DNA of 8,225 nucleotides from Thermoprotei archaeon (GTDB taxonomy: Archaea > Thermoproteota > Nitrososphaeria > Geothermarchaeales > JDFR-13): the NCBI GenBank assembly GCA_015661745.1, contig DQVL01000042.1, positions 1 to 8,225 of the forward strand, in the 5' to 3' direction. Positions 1 to 6,374 of this stretch are shown in pieces (the stretch's first letter is position 1; each line of letters begins with the position of its first letter). The translations under genes and the position numbers were made by a program. The notes beneath the pieces were generated by a model. That model did no database searches, was not told where the DNA came from, and worked only from the letters and a program-made list of their open reading frames with translations.

Positions 1-1218
1 CAGTTAGAACGTGTTGATAAAGCCTTATCATATATTGAACTGGCTAAGAATGAATCCAATAGATATCGAGCATATGAATATGCGTTGAAAGCCTCTATAG
101 AATTTGCACCTGTATACCTATATATAATATCAAATATTGAAGTAGAGGAGAGGGTTGATAAGTCACTATATATAGAGTTGATAAATAATAGGAGGAAGGT
201 ACTGATCCAGATGAATAAGACGATTGAACGATTCCAGGATACTCTAGTAATATGTAGAGAAGTTTATATGGAGATAGATGCTGGAAGAGGGTCGATGAAT
301 GTATATCGTGAGATGTGTATAGAGCTTGATGTAAACCGTTTCAGAGGTCTTATAGAGGGGGCCATAGATAAACTAAATAGTTTAGAGGAGAATATTGATC
401 GAATGTCGATGGATGAGATTAGAGAGATGTTATCTCAAGTAGATGATTCCATAGCTTTAATGATGAAGGAGCTTAATGAAGGTGTAGGTAGGAGGTGGAG
501 GTCAGCCGGTTTGGTACATGGTATGTCAGTAGCCTCTAAGAGGATTCTTGAAAGTATTATATATTCGATTAATAGGTCGATAGCTTTTATAGAGGCTGGC
601 GATATCCAGAGAGCCCTGTCAATATTGGTGGGTCTTGAACATAGGTTAGATGCATATGTTAATATCTTAAATAAGACATTGGCATACGCTGAAAAGATCG
701 ATATATCACAATCTCTAATAGATGGGATTAGAGAGTTATATAATGTTGTATCAAGTGTGAAGGATTTGGTATCACTCGCTATTGAATCTCTAGAATCCGG
801 TGATGAAGCTGCAGCCCTAAACTATCTTGAGCAGGCATTAATAATGCTACAGACATATTTATCGGAGTATGGTGAAGGCCTCCCCATAGCAAAAGATGAT
901 TTGATGAGGTTTATCAATGAATCAATAAGGTTAAGAGATAGAGTTAAGATGCATATGCAGAGGTTTATGGGGGACAATATAAGAGGGATTATAAGGATGG
1001 TCGACAACATTGAGAGGCAGATTAATCAACTAGTATATCGATATGAGAATGGGATGCTCCCCAAACAAGTATTCATAATAATGTTGAACAATTTAAGGGA
1101 GATGCTCATTGAAATTAAGGATATGATTGGAGATAGGGGTGGAATGTATCAAGATATATTGGATAGGATTGATCAACTCATAGACTATATCGACCAACTA
1201 TTGGATAAATATAGCTAA
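1..1218 (+). CDS. Long alpha-helical, probably secreted protein, C-terminal part (5' end outside window)
   Basis: The frame is open from base 1, so 405 C-terminal residues are visible and the true start lies upstream; the TTG at 85 is not the start. I do not recognise the family. The visible part is almost entirely amphipathic helix with few prolines and no transmembrane segment. Two stretches share a hairpin signature: IEAGDIQRAL at bases 589-618 and LESGDEAAAL at 790-819, each followed by a leucine-rich second helix. The helical protein at the right edge has the same signature (YIEQGDIEKAM). There are five N-x-S/T sequons (for example KNESN, INRSI, LNKTL, INESI) and one pair of cysteines about 23 residues apart (VICRE and EMCIE), compatible with an extracellular location; export itself cannot be seen because the N-terminus is missing. 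The membrane-bound wHTH gene starts 18 bases after the TAA, so the two are probably co-transcribed. Real gene: near certain; function unknown. Confidence 0.85.
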   Translation, partial: QLERVDKALSYIELAKNESNRYRAYEYALKASIEFAPVYLYIISNIEVEERVDKSLYIELINNRRKVLIQMNKTIERFQDTLVICREVYMEIDAGRGSMNVYREMCIELDVNRFRGLIEGAIDKLNSLEENIDRMSMDEIREMLSQVDDSIALMMKELNEGVGRRWRSAGLVHGMSVASKRILESIIYSINRSIAFIEAGDIQRALSILVGLEHRLDAYVNILNKTLAYAEKIDISQSLIDGIRELYNVVSSVKDLVSLAIESLESGDEAAALNYLEQALIMLQTYLSEYGEGLPIAKDDLMRFINESIRLRDRVKMHMQRFMGDNIRGIIRMVDNIERQINQLVYRYENGMLPKQVFIIMLNNLREMLIEIKDMIGDRGGMYQDILDRIDQLIDYIDQLLDKYS

Positions 1219-1236
1219 TGAGTCGAATACTATATC

Positions 1237-2106
1237 ATGGATCGGGCTATGGAGCGGAGAATCTATTACATCACCTACATTTTTATATCTATAATACTCA
1301 TAGGGATAAATCTTGATGTAGGATCGTCATACTCCCAAGAGATTATTAGAGAGGTAGTTATAGAATTAAATATCGACGGCTCAACCAATATCAACTATAA
1401 ACTATATATCCCTAATCCCCCACAGGATGTTATATTAAACCTCCCTGATGACCCGATATTCTTCACTGTATATGTTAATGGAAGTGAAGTCCCCTCATAT
1501 TATGAGGATGGACGCCTCTACTTCTATGCCGATTCCAACGATGTTGAAATAATAATATTATCTAATGGATTGACTAGGAAAGAGGGTTTTAGATGGATCT
1601 TTACAATCGACATTCAATACCCTTTTAAGCTTATCCTACCAAGCAATACAGTAATATTAAATATATCGATAAACGATTTCTCGGTGGCTGTAGAACCCGA
1701 TGGTAAGTTATCCCTCCTACTCCCTAAAGGAGAGTTGTCAATCGTCTATACATTCCCCCCGCCTGAGGAGGCCGCTGAAGAGCCTGTTATACTCCCAGCC
1801 CCACCATCAAATATATTACCTATATTAGCCATCCTAGCTATACTAGCGATCTCCATAATCTACCTGTTTAGAAGGAGGAATGTTATGGAGATAGAAGTTT
1901 TAGAGGATGAGCTTGATGATCGAGACCGGGAAATATTAAATACGTTAAAGGGTGGGATGAAGAATGCCCATGAGATTATGGCTGAAACCGGGATACCTAA
2001 ATCACCCCTATATAGAAGGTTAAAACGTCTCGAGAATATGGGATATATCTCCTCTGTGAAGAGAGGCGGGACAAAATATTTCTATCTAACCAAGGATTTT
2101 AATTAG
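1237..2106 (+). CDS. Membrane-anchored winged-helix transcriptional regulator (one-component sensor), copy 1
   Basis: A 289-residue protein. Residues 9-26 are hydrophobic (signal peptide or signal anchor; SSYSQ near 30-34 could be a cleavage site). Residues 35-172 are a beta-rich outer domain with sequons at N81 and N142. A Pro/Glu-rich linker spans 174-191, one transmembrane helix 192-211, then the positive stop FRRRN. The cytoplasmic end is acidic (219-229) followed by a winged helix at about 228-286: DREILNTLK, EIMAETGIPK (helix 2 and turn), SPLYRRLKRLENMGYIS (recognition helix into wing), then a beta wing. This architecture matches archaeal predicted membrane-associated trans-regulators of the COG2512 type (family assignment from memory). 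It probably binds DNA near the inner membrane face in response to an outside signal. ATG at 1237 is chosen; the ATG at 1249 would lose only four residues, and neither has a clear Shine-Dalgarno. It follows the helical-protein gene closely and has a paralogue at 6375-7244. Confidence 0.85.
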   Translation: MDRAMERRIYYITYIFISIILIGINLDVGSSYSQEIIREVVIELNIDGSTNINYKLYIPNPPQDVILNLPDDPIFFTVYVNGSEVPSYYEDGRLYFYADSNDVEIIILSNGLTRKEGFRWIFTIDIQYPFKLILPSNTVILNISINDFSVAVEPDGKLSLLLPKGELSIVYTFPPPEEAAEEPVILPAPPSNILPILAILAILAISIIYLFRRRNVMEIEVLEDELDDRDREILNTLKGGMKNAHEIMAETGIPKSPLYRRLKRLENMGYISSVKRGGTKYFYLTKDFN

Positions 2107-2114
2107 CTATATAT
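2107..2114 (+). promoter_or_regulatory. Possible TATA box for the kinase pair
   Basis: CTATATAT lies directly after the stop codon of the wHTH gene and is centred about 31 bases before the ATG at 2142, which would give a leader of only a few bases. Weak evidence: TATA-like strings are common in this AT-rich sequence, and the kinases may equally be read through from the upstream operon. Confidence 0.3.
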
Positions 2115-2141
2115 CCATGGAAGAGGAATTCTATTGATGTA

Positions 2142-3212
2142 ATGATCCCAAGAGATTATATAGAGGCGTATTTTAAGGAGTTAATCCCCAATGCTCGGGA
2201 GATTAAAATCGTTGGGAGAGAGGATAGAGATGTTAAGGGGTATGGATATGGGGAACCCATCACTGTAATGGTAGATGTAGATGGTGAGGTTAAAAAATAT
2301 GTTATATCAACGGTTAAGGAAGATAGGTTTGGACATGAATATATATCTGATAGGGCTGGAGAGATATTATGGAGTTATAAGGCCTTTAATAATCTACCTA
2401 ATCATGTTAGGGCTGTAGATGTAGGATATATCTCATCTGAGGGTAGATTAAACTCGGTCAAAGACTTTGATGAATTCTTTATAGTGACGGAATATGTGGA
2501 GGGGAGGCTATACAAAGATTTTCTATTTGAGATCTCAGGGTTTGATAGACCTAGAAAAGTGGATGAGGAGGTTGTTGATAAGCTTGTAGAGTATCTATAT
2601 ATGATCCATAGAAATAAACCCAATGTAGATCCTTGGCTATATATCCGGAGGATAAGAGATTTGATTGGGGATGGAGAGTGTATAATGGGTTTAATCGATA
2701 GCTATCTATGGAGTGGTAAAGAAGTTATTGATAAGGAATTTCTAGAAGAGGTTGAGGTGAAGAGTGTTAGATGGAGGTGGAAATTGAGGAGTTATATGGA
2801 TCGATTATCGATTGTACATGGCGACTTCCACCCATGGAATATCATCATAGATGGAGATTTAAATATAACTGTATTAGATAGAAGTAGGGGTGACTATGGA
2901 GAGCCAGCTGATGATGTTGCAGCATTAACAATTAATTATATATTTATCAGCCTCCTAACCAGAGGCAGATTTGAGGATCCATATAGATGGCTATATAAAC
3001 GTTTTATCAAGAGATATATAGATTTGACTGGCGACCACAACTTGTTAAATGTTATACAGCCATTCTATACATGGCGTGCACTCGTCGTCGCAAATCCAAT
3101 ATGGTATCCCGATATCGATCCAGAGATTAGGATGAAGATATTGAGATTCGCATCTGAAATCTTGGATCATAACGTTGTATCTATAGATTTGATTGATGAG
3201 TTGGTGTCGTGA
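2142..3212 (+). CDS. Aminoglycoside-phosphotransferase-fold (APH/choline-kinase-like) small-molecule kinase
   Basis: A 356-residue protein with the two-lobed APH fold. In the N-lobe, residues 50-80 hold a probable ATP-contacting lysine (K59 region) and helix-C glutamate (E74 region); residues 113-121 (FIVTEYVEG) form a hinge. In the C-lobe, IVHGDFHPWNIII has the Brenner motif with catalytic D228 and metal-binding N233. VLDRSRGDYGEPADDVAAL follows, with D246 as the second metal ligand. All catalytic residues are present, so it should be an active kinase. The substrate is unknown; the fold covers aminoglycoside, choline, fructosamine, homoserine and many other kinases, and antibiotic resistance is not implied. 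ATG at 2142 is the only usual start codon between the in-frame stop at 2100 and the conserved part; a GAGGA lies 14 bases before it. The stop TGA is followed directly by the ATG of the next kinase, so translation is probably coupled. Confidence 0.85.
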   Translation: MIPRDYIEAYFKELIPNAREIKIVGREDRDVKGYGYGEPITVMVDVDGEVKKYVISTVKEDRFGHEYISDRAGEILWSYKAFNNLPNHVRAVDVGYISSEGRLNSVKDFDEFFIVTEYVEGRLYKDFLFEISGFDRPRKVDEEVVDKLVEYLYMIHRNKPNVDPWLYIRRIRDLIGDGECIMGLIDSYLWSGKEVIDKEFLEEVEVKSVRWRWKLRSYMDRLSIVHGDFHPWNIIIDGDLNITVLDRSRGDYGEPADDVAALTINYIFISLLTRGRFEDPYRWLYKRFIKRYIDLTGDHNLLNVIQPFYTWRALVVANPIWYPDIDPEIRMKILRFASEILDHNVVSIDLIDELVS

Positions 3213-3731
3213 ATGGCATATATAATATGGTTTACCGGCCTACCATCCTCTGGTAAGACTACTTTAGGTGGTAAACTTACTGATTATATGCGGGGTTTAG
3301 GTGTTGAAGTGGAGTGGATGGATTCCGACGTCCTAAGAAGGGTATTGACACCTAAACCGAGCTATAGTCTTGAGGAGAGGGACTGGTTTTATAATGTATT
3401 GATCTGGTTGGCTAAGAGGTTCTATAGTCATGGGATAAATGTAGTCATTTCTGCAACGGGGAACAAGAGGATATATAGAGATACTTTGAGGGGTATGGTT
3501 GACAACTTCATCGAGATATATTTAAAATGTGATCTGAAGGTTTGTATCGAGAGGGATGTTAAGGGGGTATATAAGATGGGGTTAGATGGTCTATCCAAGA
3601 CTGTGCCAGGGATAGGTGTTTCATATGAAGAGCCTCAAAAACCGGAGATTACCATTGAAACCGATAAGTATGACGTGGATGAATCATTCAATATATTAAT
3701 AGAAAAATTGAGGGGTTTGGGGGTTATCTAG
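3213..3731 (+). CDS. Adenylylsulfate-kinase-like P-loop nucleotide kinase
   Basis: A 172-residue protein, close to the usual length of a stand-alone APS kinase. The Walker A motif GLPSSGKTT is at residues 9-17. DSDVLRRVL (37-45) matches the substrate-binding DGDxxR region of CysC. The stretch FIEIYLKCDLKVCIERDVKG (99-118) is typical of the family, as is VPGIGVSYEEPQKPEITIET (131-150), which matches the F-T-G-I...YE-P...PE lid segment. Departures from real APS kinases: DSD replaces DGD, TVPGIG replaces the usual FTGI, and the DRxENIRR helix is poorly conserved (SLEERDWFYNVL). No ATP sulfurylase or PAPS reductase gene is nearby. It therefore probably phosphorylates the hydroxyl of another small molecule, perhaps together with the APH-fold kinase that ends on the base before its ATG. 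Its stop TAG overlaps the stop of the convergent threonine deaminase gene. Confidence 0.82.
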   Translation: MAYIIWFTGLPSSGKTTLGGKLTDYMRGLGVEVEWMDSDVLRRVLTPKPSYSLEERDWFYNVLIWLAKRFYSHGINVVISATGNKRIYRDTLRGMVDNFIEIYLKCDLKVCIERDVKGVYKMGLDGLSKTVPGIGVSYEEPQKPEITIETDKYDVDESFNILIEKLRGLGVI

Positions 3732-4951
3732 CTATGAGTCATCCATACACCGGATTTATTTAATCCATCCTTAATATTCTTAACTGCATCGCTGGAGGGT
3801 ACCTCAACAATAATCCTTAGGAGTGTATAGCCCGGGGGTGAATAGATATCCATCCTATCATGATATACATCTACAATATTTCCTCCATTATCCGCTATTA
3901 CCCCAGTTATCTTGTTAAGCGTTCCCGGAACGTCCAAGGCATAGCCCTCTAAAGTCACTAGCCTACCAGCCTCCGACAAACCCTTCAACAATATTCTATA
4001 GATATGTGTCAAGTCAATATTTCCGCCAGATAATAGTAATACAGTCTTTCTATTTCTAAATAATTCTCTGATGCCATCGAATATCGTTGCAACAGTCGTT
4101 GCGCCAGCCCCTTCAACAATTAGTTTATTCCTCTCAAGTATAAAGTATATGCCCTGTGCAATAGCCTTCTCAGAAACGGTTATAACATCATCGACATATT
4201 TCTGTATAAATTCATATGTAACTTCCCCAAGTTTCTTTGCAGCTAAACCATCTGCCAATGTAGGTTTAATCTCAACATCAACTAGTCTACCCTCCTTAAG
4301 AGATTTATATGCTTTTGGAGCTGATTCACTCTCTACACCAATTATTTTTATTTCTGGTTTCAGCTTCTTAGCTATATATGATATTCCAGAGATGAGTCCA
4401 CCTCCACCGATTGGAACTACAATGGTGTCTACATCATATAATTCATTTAGTATTTCCCATGCTAACGTCCCCTGACCAGCTATGATCGCTGGATCATCAA
4501 ATGGATGTACAAATTCATAGTTCTTCTCCTTTGCAATTTCATATCCCCTTCTAAACATCTCATCGAAGGGTGCATCTACAAGTATGACTTCACCCCCATA
4601 ATTCTTTGTCGCCTCTATCTTGGATATACTTGCGTTTCGAGGCATTATAATAATCGACTCCATATTATAGAGGCTTGCTGCATAAGCCACCCCCTGTGCA
4701 TGATTACCTGCTGAGACGGCTACGACACCCCCTACTCTATCTTTTAACTGGGATATCTTTGTTATTGCCCCCCTCACTTTAAAACTACCGGTTTTCTGTA
4801 GATTCTCACATTTTAGGTAGATTTCACCGCCTACCATCTCAGATAATGTCTTGCTATGCTCCATAGGTGTCTTATGAATATATTTATAGACCGTCTCAAG
4901 GGCATGCTGGAAATTCCTATCTACTTGGTTGAGGATGTCTAGACTACTCAA
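3728..4951 (-). CDS. ilvA: Threonine ammonia-lyase (threonine deaminase), PLP-dependent, with C-terminal ACT domain
   Basis: A 407-residue cytoplasmic enzyme converting L-threonine to 2-oxobutyrate and ammonia, the entry to isoleucine synthesis; serine is a usual side substrate. Fold-type II PLP motifs are clear: LKCENLQKTGSFKVRGA with Schiff-base lysine K58, SAGNHAQGVA (80-89) contacting the substrate and PLP, the phosphate-binding glycine loop GGGGL (182-186), and SGGN (308-311) near the pyridine nitrogen. An ACT domain follows at about 330-404 (ALDVPGTLNKITGVIADNGG), so allosteric control by an amino acid is likely. The single ACT and about 400-residue length match the one-ACT ilvA form (TIGR01127-like) rather than the long two-ACT biosynthetic enzyme or the short ACT-less TdcB. 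The start is TTG: an in-frame TAA stands directly before it, no ATG occurs before residue 30, and it puts the PLP lysine at the usual position. Last gene of the ridA run, 46 bases after the transporter gene. Confidence 0.95.
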   Translation of the reverse strand: MSSLDILNQVDRNFQHALETVYKYIHKTPMEHSKTLSEMVGGEIYLKCENLQKTGSFKVRGAITKISQLKDRVGGVVAVSAGNHAQGVAYAASLYNMESIIIMPRNASISKIEATKNYGGEVILVDAPFDEMFRRGYEIAKEKNYEFVHPFDDPAIIAGQGTLAWEILNELYDVDTIVVPIGGGGLISGISYIAKKLKPEIKIIGVESESAPKAYKSLKEGRLVDVEIKPTLADGLAAKKLGEVTYEFIQKYVDDVITVSEKAIAQGIYFILERNKLIVEGAGATTVATIFDGIRELFRNRKTVLLLSGGNIDLTHIYRILLKGLSEAGRLVTLEGYALDVPGTLNKITGVIADNGGNIVDVYHDRMDIYSPPGYTLLRIIVEVPSSDAVKNIKDGLNKSGVWMTHS

Positions 4952-4997
4952 TTAAGATCCCTATAGAAATATACTTCTAACCATGTTTTATATCCCT

Positions 4998-5894
4998 CTA
5001 ATCTTCACCCCTCATCAACACTAATGTTATCCCCATAATCGATAGTGCCATGTAAAAGATTATGTTTGGTGTGAGATACTCTCCAAATAATATATATGCT
5101 AGTATAGATGATATGATCGGCTCTGTAATAACAGGTGCAGCTACAGCGGCCAGCTTCATCCTCTTTAAGAGATAATTTAGGAGTGTATGTCCACCTAACA
5201 TAGGTATAGTCCCCAGGAGAAATAGATATATATATGTATCAAGTGGGTATCCAACCATCGGTTCCCCAATCGAGAAGACCATTACCAAACTTGTAGTGGC
5301 TGCTATACTATATACATATCCAGTATATACCATTGTATCTATCTCTCTACTCCTTATATGCTTACCTATTGCAAAATATATAGCTACCGATATCATTCCT
5401 AGAATAGCAAGTATAACGCCAAATAATGGATCCCCACCTGGTGGTGAAACATCATTTATGAATGACTCTAGTGATAGGAGTGCAACGCCTGAGAAGGTTA
5501 ATCCAATCCCGATATACTCTCTAATATAATATTTTTCTCCAAAGAATATAGTTCCTATAATTAGGAGTAGGGCTGGATATCCGTCAACAATCGTTACACT
5601 TGGACCTACATTTAGATGTTGGAGGCTCCACATCCAGAGACCAAAATGTAGGGCTAACGCTACACCTGATAATCCCATATATACTATCTCCTTAAAGCTT
5701 GGAATATTATATATCCCCCTTCTATAGATGATAAGTATAGCTATTGTTAATACTGAACCTATTATCAATCTCCAAGAGGAGGCTATAAACCCATGTACCG
5801 ATGAGAGCCTAACCAGTATAGATGCTGCAGATACATTTACTAGGGCTATAGAAAGGATTATATAGTCTAAGGTTCTACTCTCCCTAATCTTCAA
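4998..5894 (-). CDS. EamA-family (DMT superfamily) 10-TM transporter
   Basis: A 298-residue, very hydrophobic protein with two EamA repeats of five helices each, about residues 11-143 and 157-294. Each half ends with the family's signature of a glutamate-containing turn before the last helix: FFGEKYYIREYIGIGLTFSG (117-136) and EPIISSILAYILFGE (258-272) followed by a final helix to residue 294. DMT/EamA proteins are mostly exporters of amino acids and other small metabolites; RhtA, a threonine/homoserine exporter, belongs here. Its place between ridA and threonine deaminase makes a threonine-related or branched-chain amino acid substrate plausible, but nothing in the sequence fixes it. The start is TTG, with an in-frame TAA directly before it and a GGGGGA 10 bases upstream; no alternative start occurs before residue 73. 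It begins 22 bases after the ridA stop, so the genes very likely share a transcript. Confidence 0.9.
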   Translation of the reverse strand: MKIRESRTLDYIILSIALVNVSAASILVRLSSVHGFIASSWRLIIGSVLTIAILIIYRRGIYNIPSFKEIVYMGLSGVALALHFGLWMWSLQHLNVGPSVTIVDGYPALLLIIGTIFFGEKYYIREYIGIGLTFSGVALLSLESFINDVSPPGGDPLFGVILAILGMISVAIYFAIGKHIRSREIDTMVYTGYVYSIAATTSLVMVFSIGEPMVGYPLDTYIYLFLLGTIPMLGGHTLLNYLLKRMKLAAVAAPVITEPIISSILAYILFGEYLTPNIIFYMALSIMGITLVLMRGED

Positions 5895-5916
5895 TTAATA
5901 TATTCCCCCATAAACC

Positions 5917-6297
5917 CTACTCGATATATGCTATAGCCTCAACCTCAAGATCAACCCCCTTAGGAAGGTTAGACACCCCAACTACTGCTCTAGCAGGCCT
6001 CGACTCACTAAAGTATTCACTATAGATTTTATTGAAATCCCCATATCTATCTATATCACTCAGATATACAGTAACCTTTACAATATCATCTAATTTTCCA
6101 CCGGCAGCCTCTACAACCGCCTTTACATTCTCTAAGACCCGCCTAACCCTATCCTCAAATCCACCATCGACCAACTCCCCACTATCTGGATCAATAGGTA
6201 TTTGGCCGGATATGAAGAGGAATGGACCAGCCTTTATACCTTGGCTATATGGACCCACTGGTTTTGGAGCTTTATCTGTTGATATAACCTCCTTCAT
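5917..6297 (-). CDS. ridA: RidA (YjgF/YER057c/UK114) reactive enamine/imine deaminase
   Basis: A 126-residue protein, the normal size for the trimeric RidA family. It hydrolyses 2-aminoacrylate and 2-aminocrotonate or their imines, products of PLP-dependent threonine/serine dehydratases, to 2-oxo acids and ammonia, protecting PLP enzymes. Visible hallmarks are [15 protein letters not shown] (10-24, with Y17), FISGQIP (28-34), the central helix ending [21 protein letters not shown], and the C-terminal [17 protein letters not shown] with catalytic-type arginine R103 (equivalent to R105 of E. coli RidA) and E120 in LEVEAIAYI. All active-site residues are present, so it should be an active archetypal RidA. 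It is the first gene of the minus-strand run with the transporter and threonine deaminase, which supplies its substrate. The ATG has no Shine-Dalgarno, and a TATA-like box centred about 27 bases upstream suggests a leaderless mRNA. Confidence 0.96.
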   Translation of the reverse strand: MKEVISTDKAPKPVGPYSQGIKAGPFLFISGQIPIDPDSGELVDGGFEDRVRRVLENVKAVVEAAGGKLDDIVKVTVYLSDIDRYGDFNKIYSEYFSESRPARAVVGVSNLPKGVDLEVEAIAYIE

Positions 6298-6319
6298 ATC
6301 AATAAATATTTTTCTTAGC

Positions 6320-6328
6320 TATACTTAA
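6320..6328 (-). promoter_or_regulatory. Candidate TATA box of the ridA operon (leaderless transcript)
   Basis: On the minus strand TTAAGTATA is centred about 27 bases before the ridA ATG. That is the normal archaeal TATA-to-start-site distance, so transcription would begin at or very near the ATG; the absence of a Shine-Dalgarno agrees. The AT-rich box at 6332-6339 is palindromic and could serve instead with a leader of about 12 bases. Confidence 0.5.
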
Positions 6329-6331
6329 CCA

Positions 6332-6339
6332 TTTAAATA
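6332..6339 (+). promoter_or_regulatory. Candidate TATA box of the second membrane regulator
   Basis: TTTAAATA in the 77-base divergent gap between ridA and the regulator gene. Its centre is about 39 bases before the ATG at 6375, giving a predicted leader of about 10-15 bases. That leader would hold GAGGCAGGT (6362-6370) as an imperfect ribosome-binding site. Confidence 0.5.
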
Positions 6340-6374
6340 TCATCCACAAAAATTGATTTGAGAGGCAGGTCTAA

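Noticed and set aside
85..87. TTG as the start of the first helical protein
   Set aside because: The frame stays open and similarly helical back to base 1, so the gene is truncated by the window edge and this TTG is internal.
2142..3212. Aminoglycoside resistance gene
   Set aside because: Only the fold and catalytic motif match; the family is mostly non-resistance metabolite kinases, and no mobile or resistance context is present.
3213..3731. Assimilatory APS kinase (cysC)
   Set aside because: Substrate-site motifs deviate and no sulfate-assimilation gene is adjacent, so the symbol was withheld.
4071..4475. Plus-strand open frame of 134 codons
   Set aside because: It lies antisense inside the threonine deaminase gene and has low-complexity Ser/Pro composition with no family resemblance.
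6032..6328. Plus-strand open frame of 98 codons
   Set aside because: Antisense to ridA, which is unambiguous; the frame has no recognisable domain.
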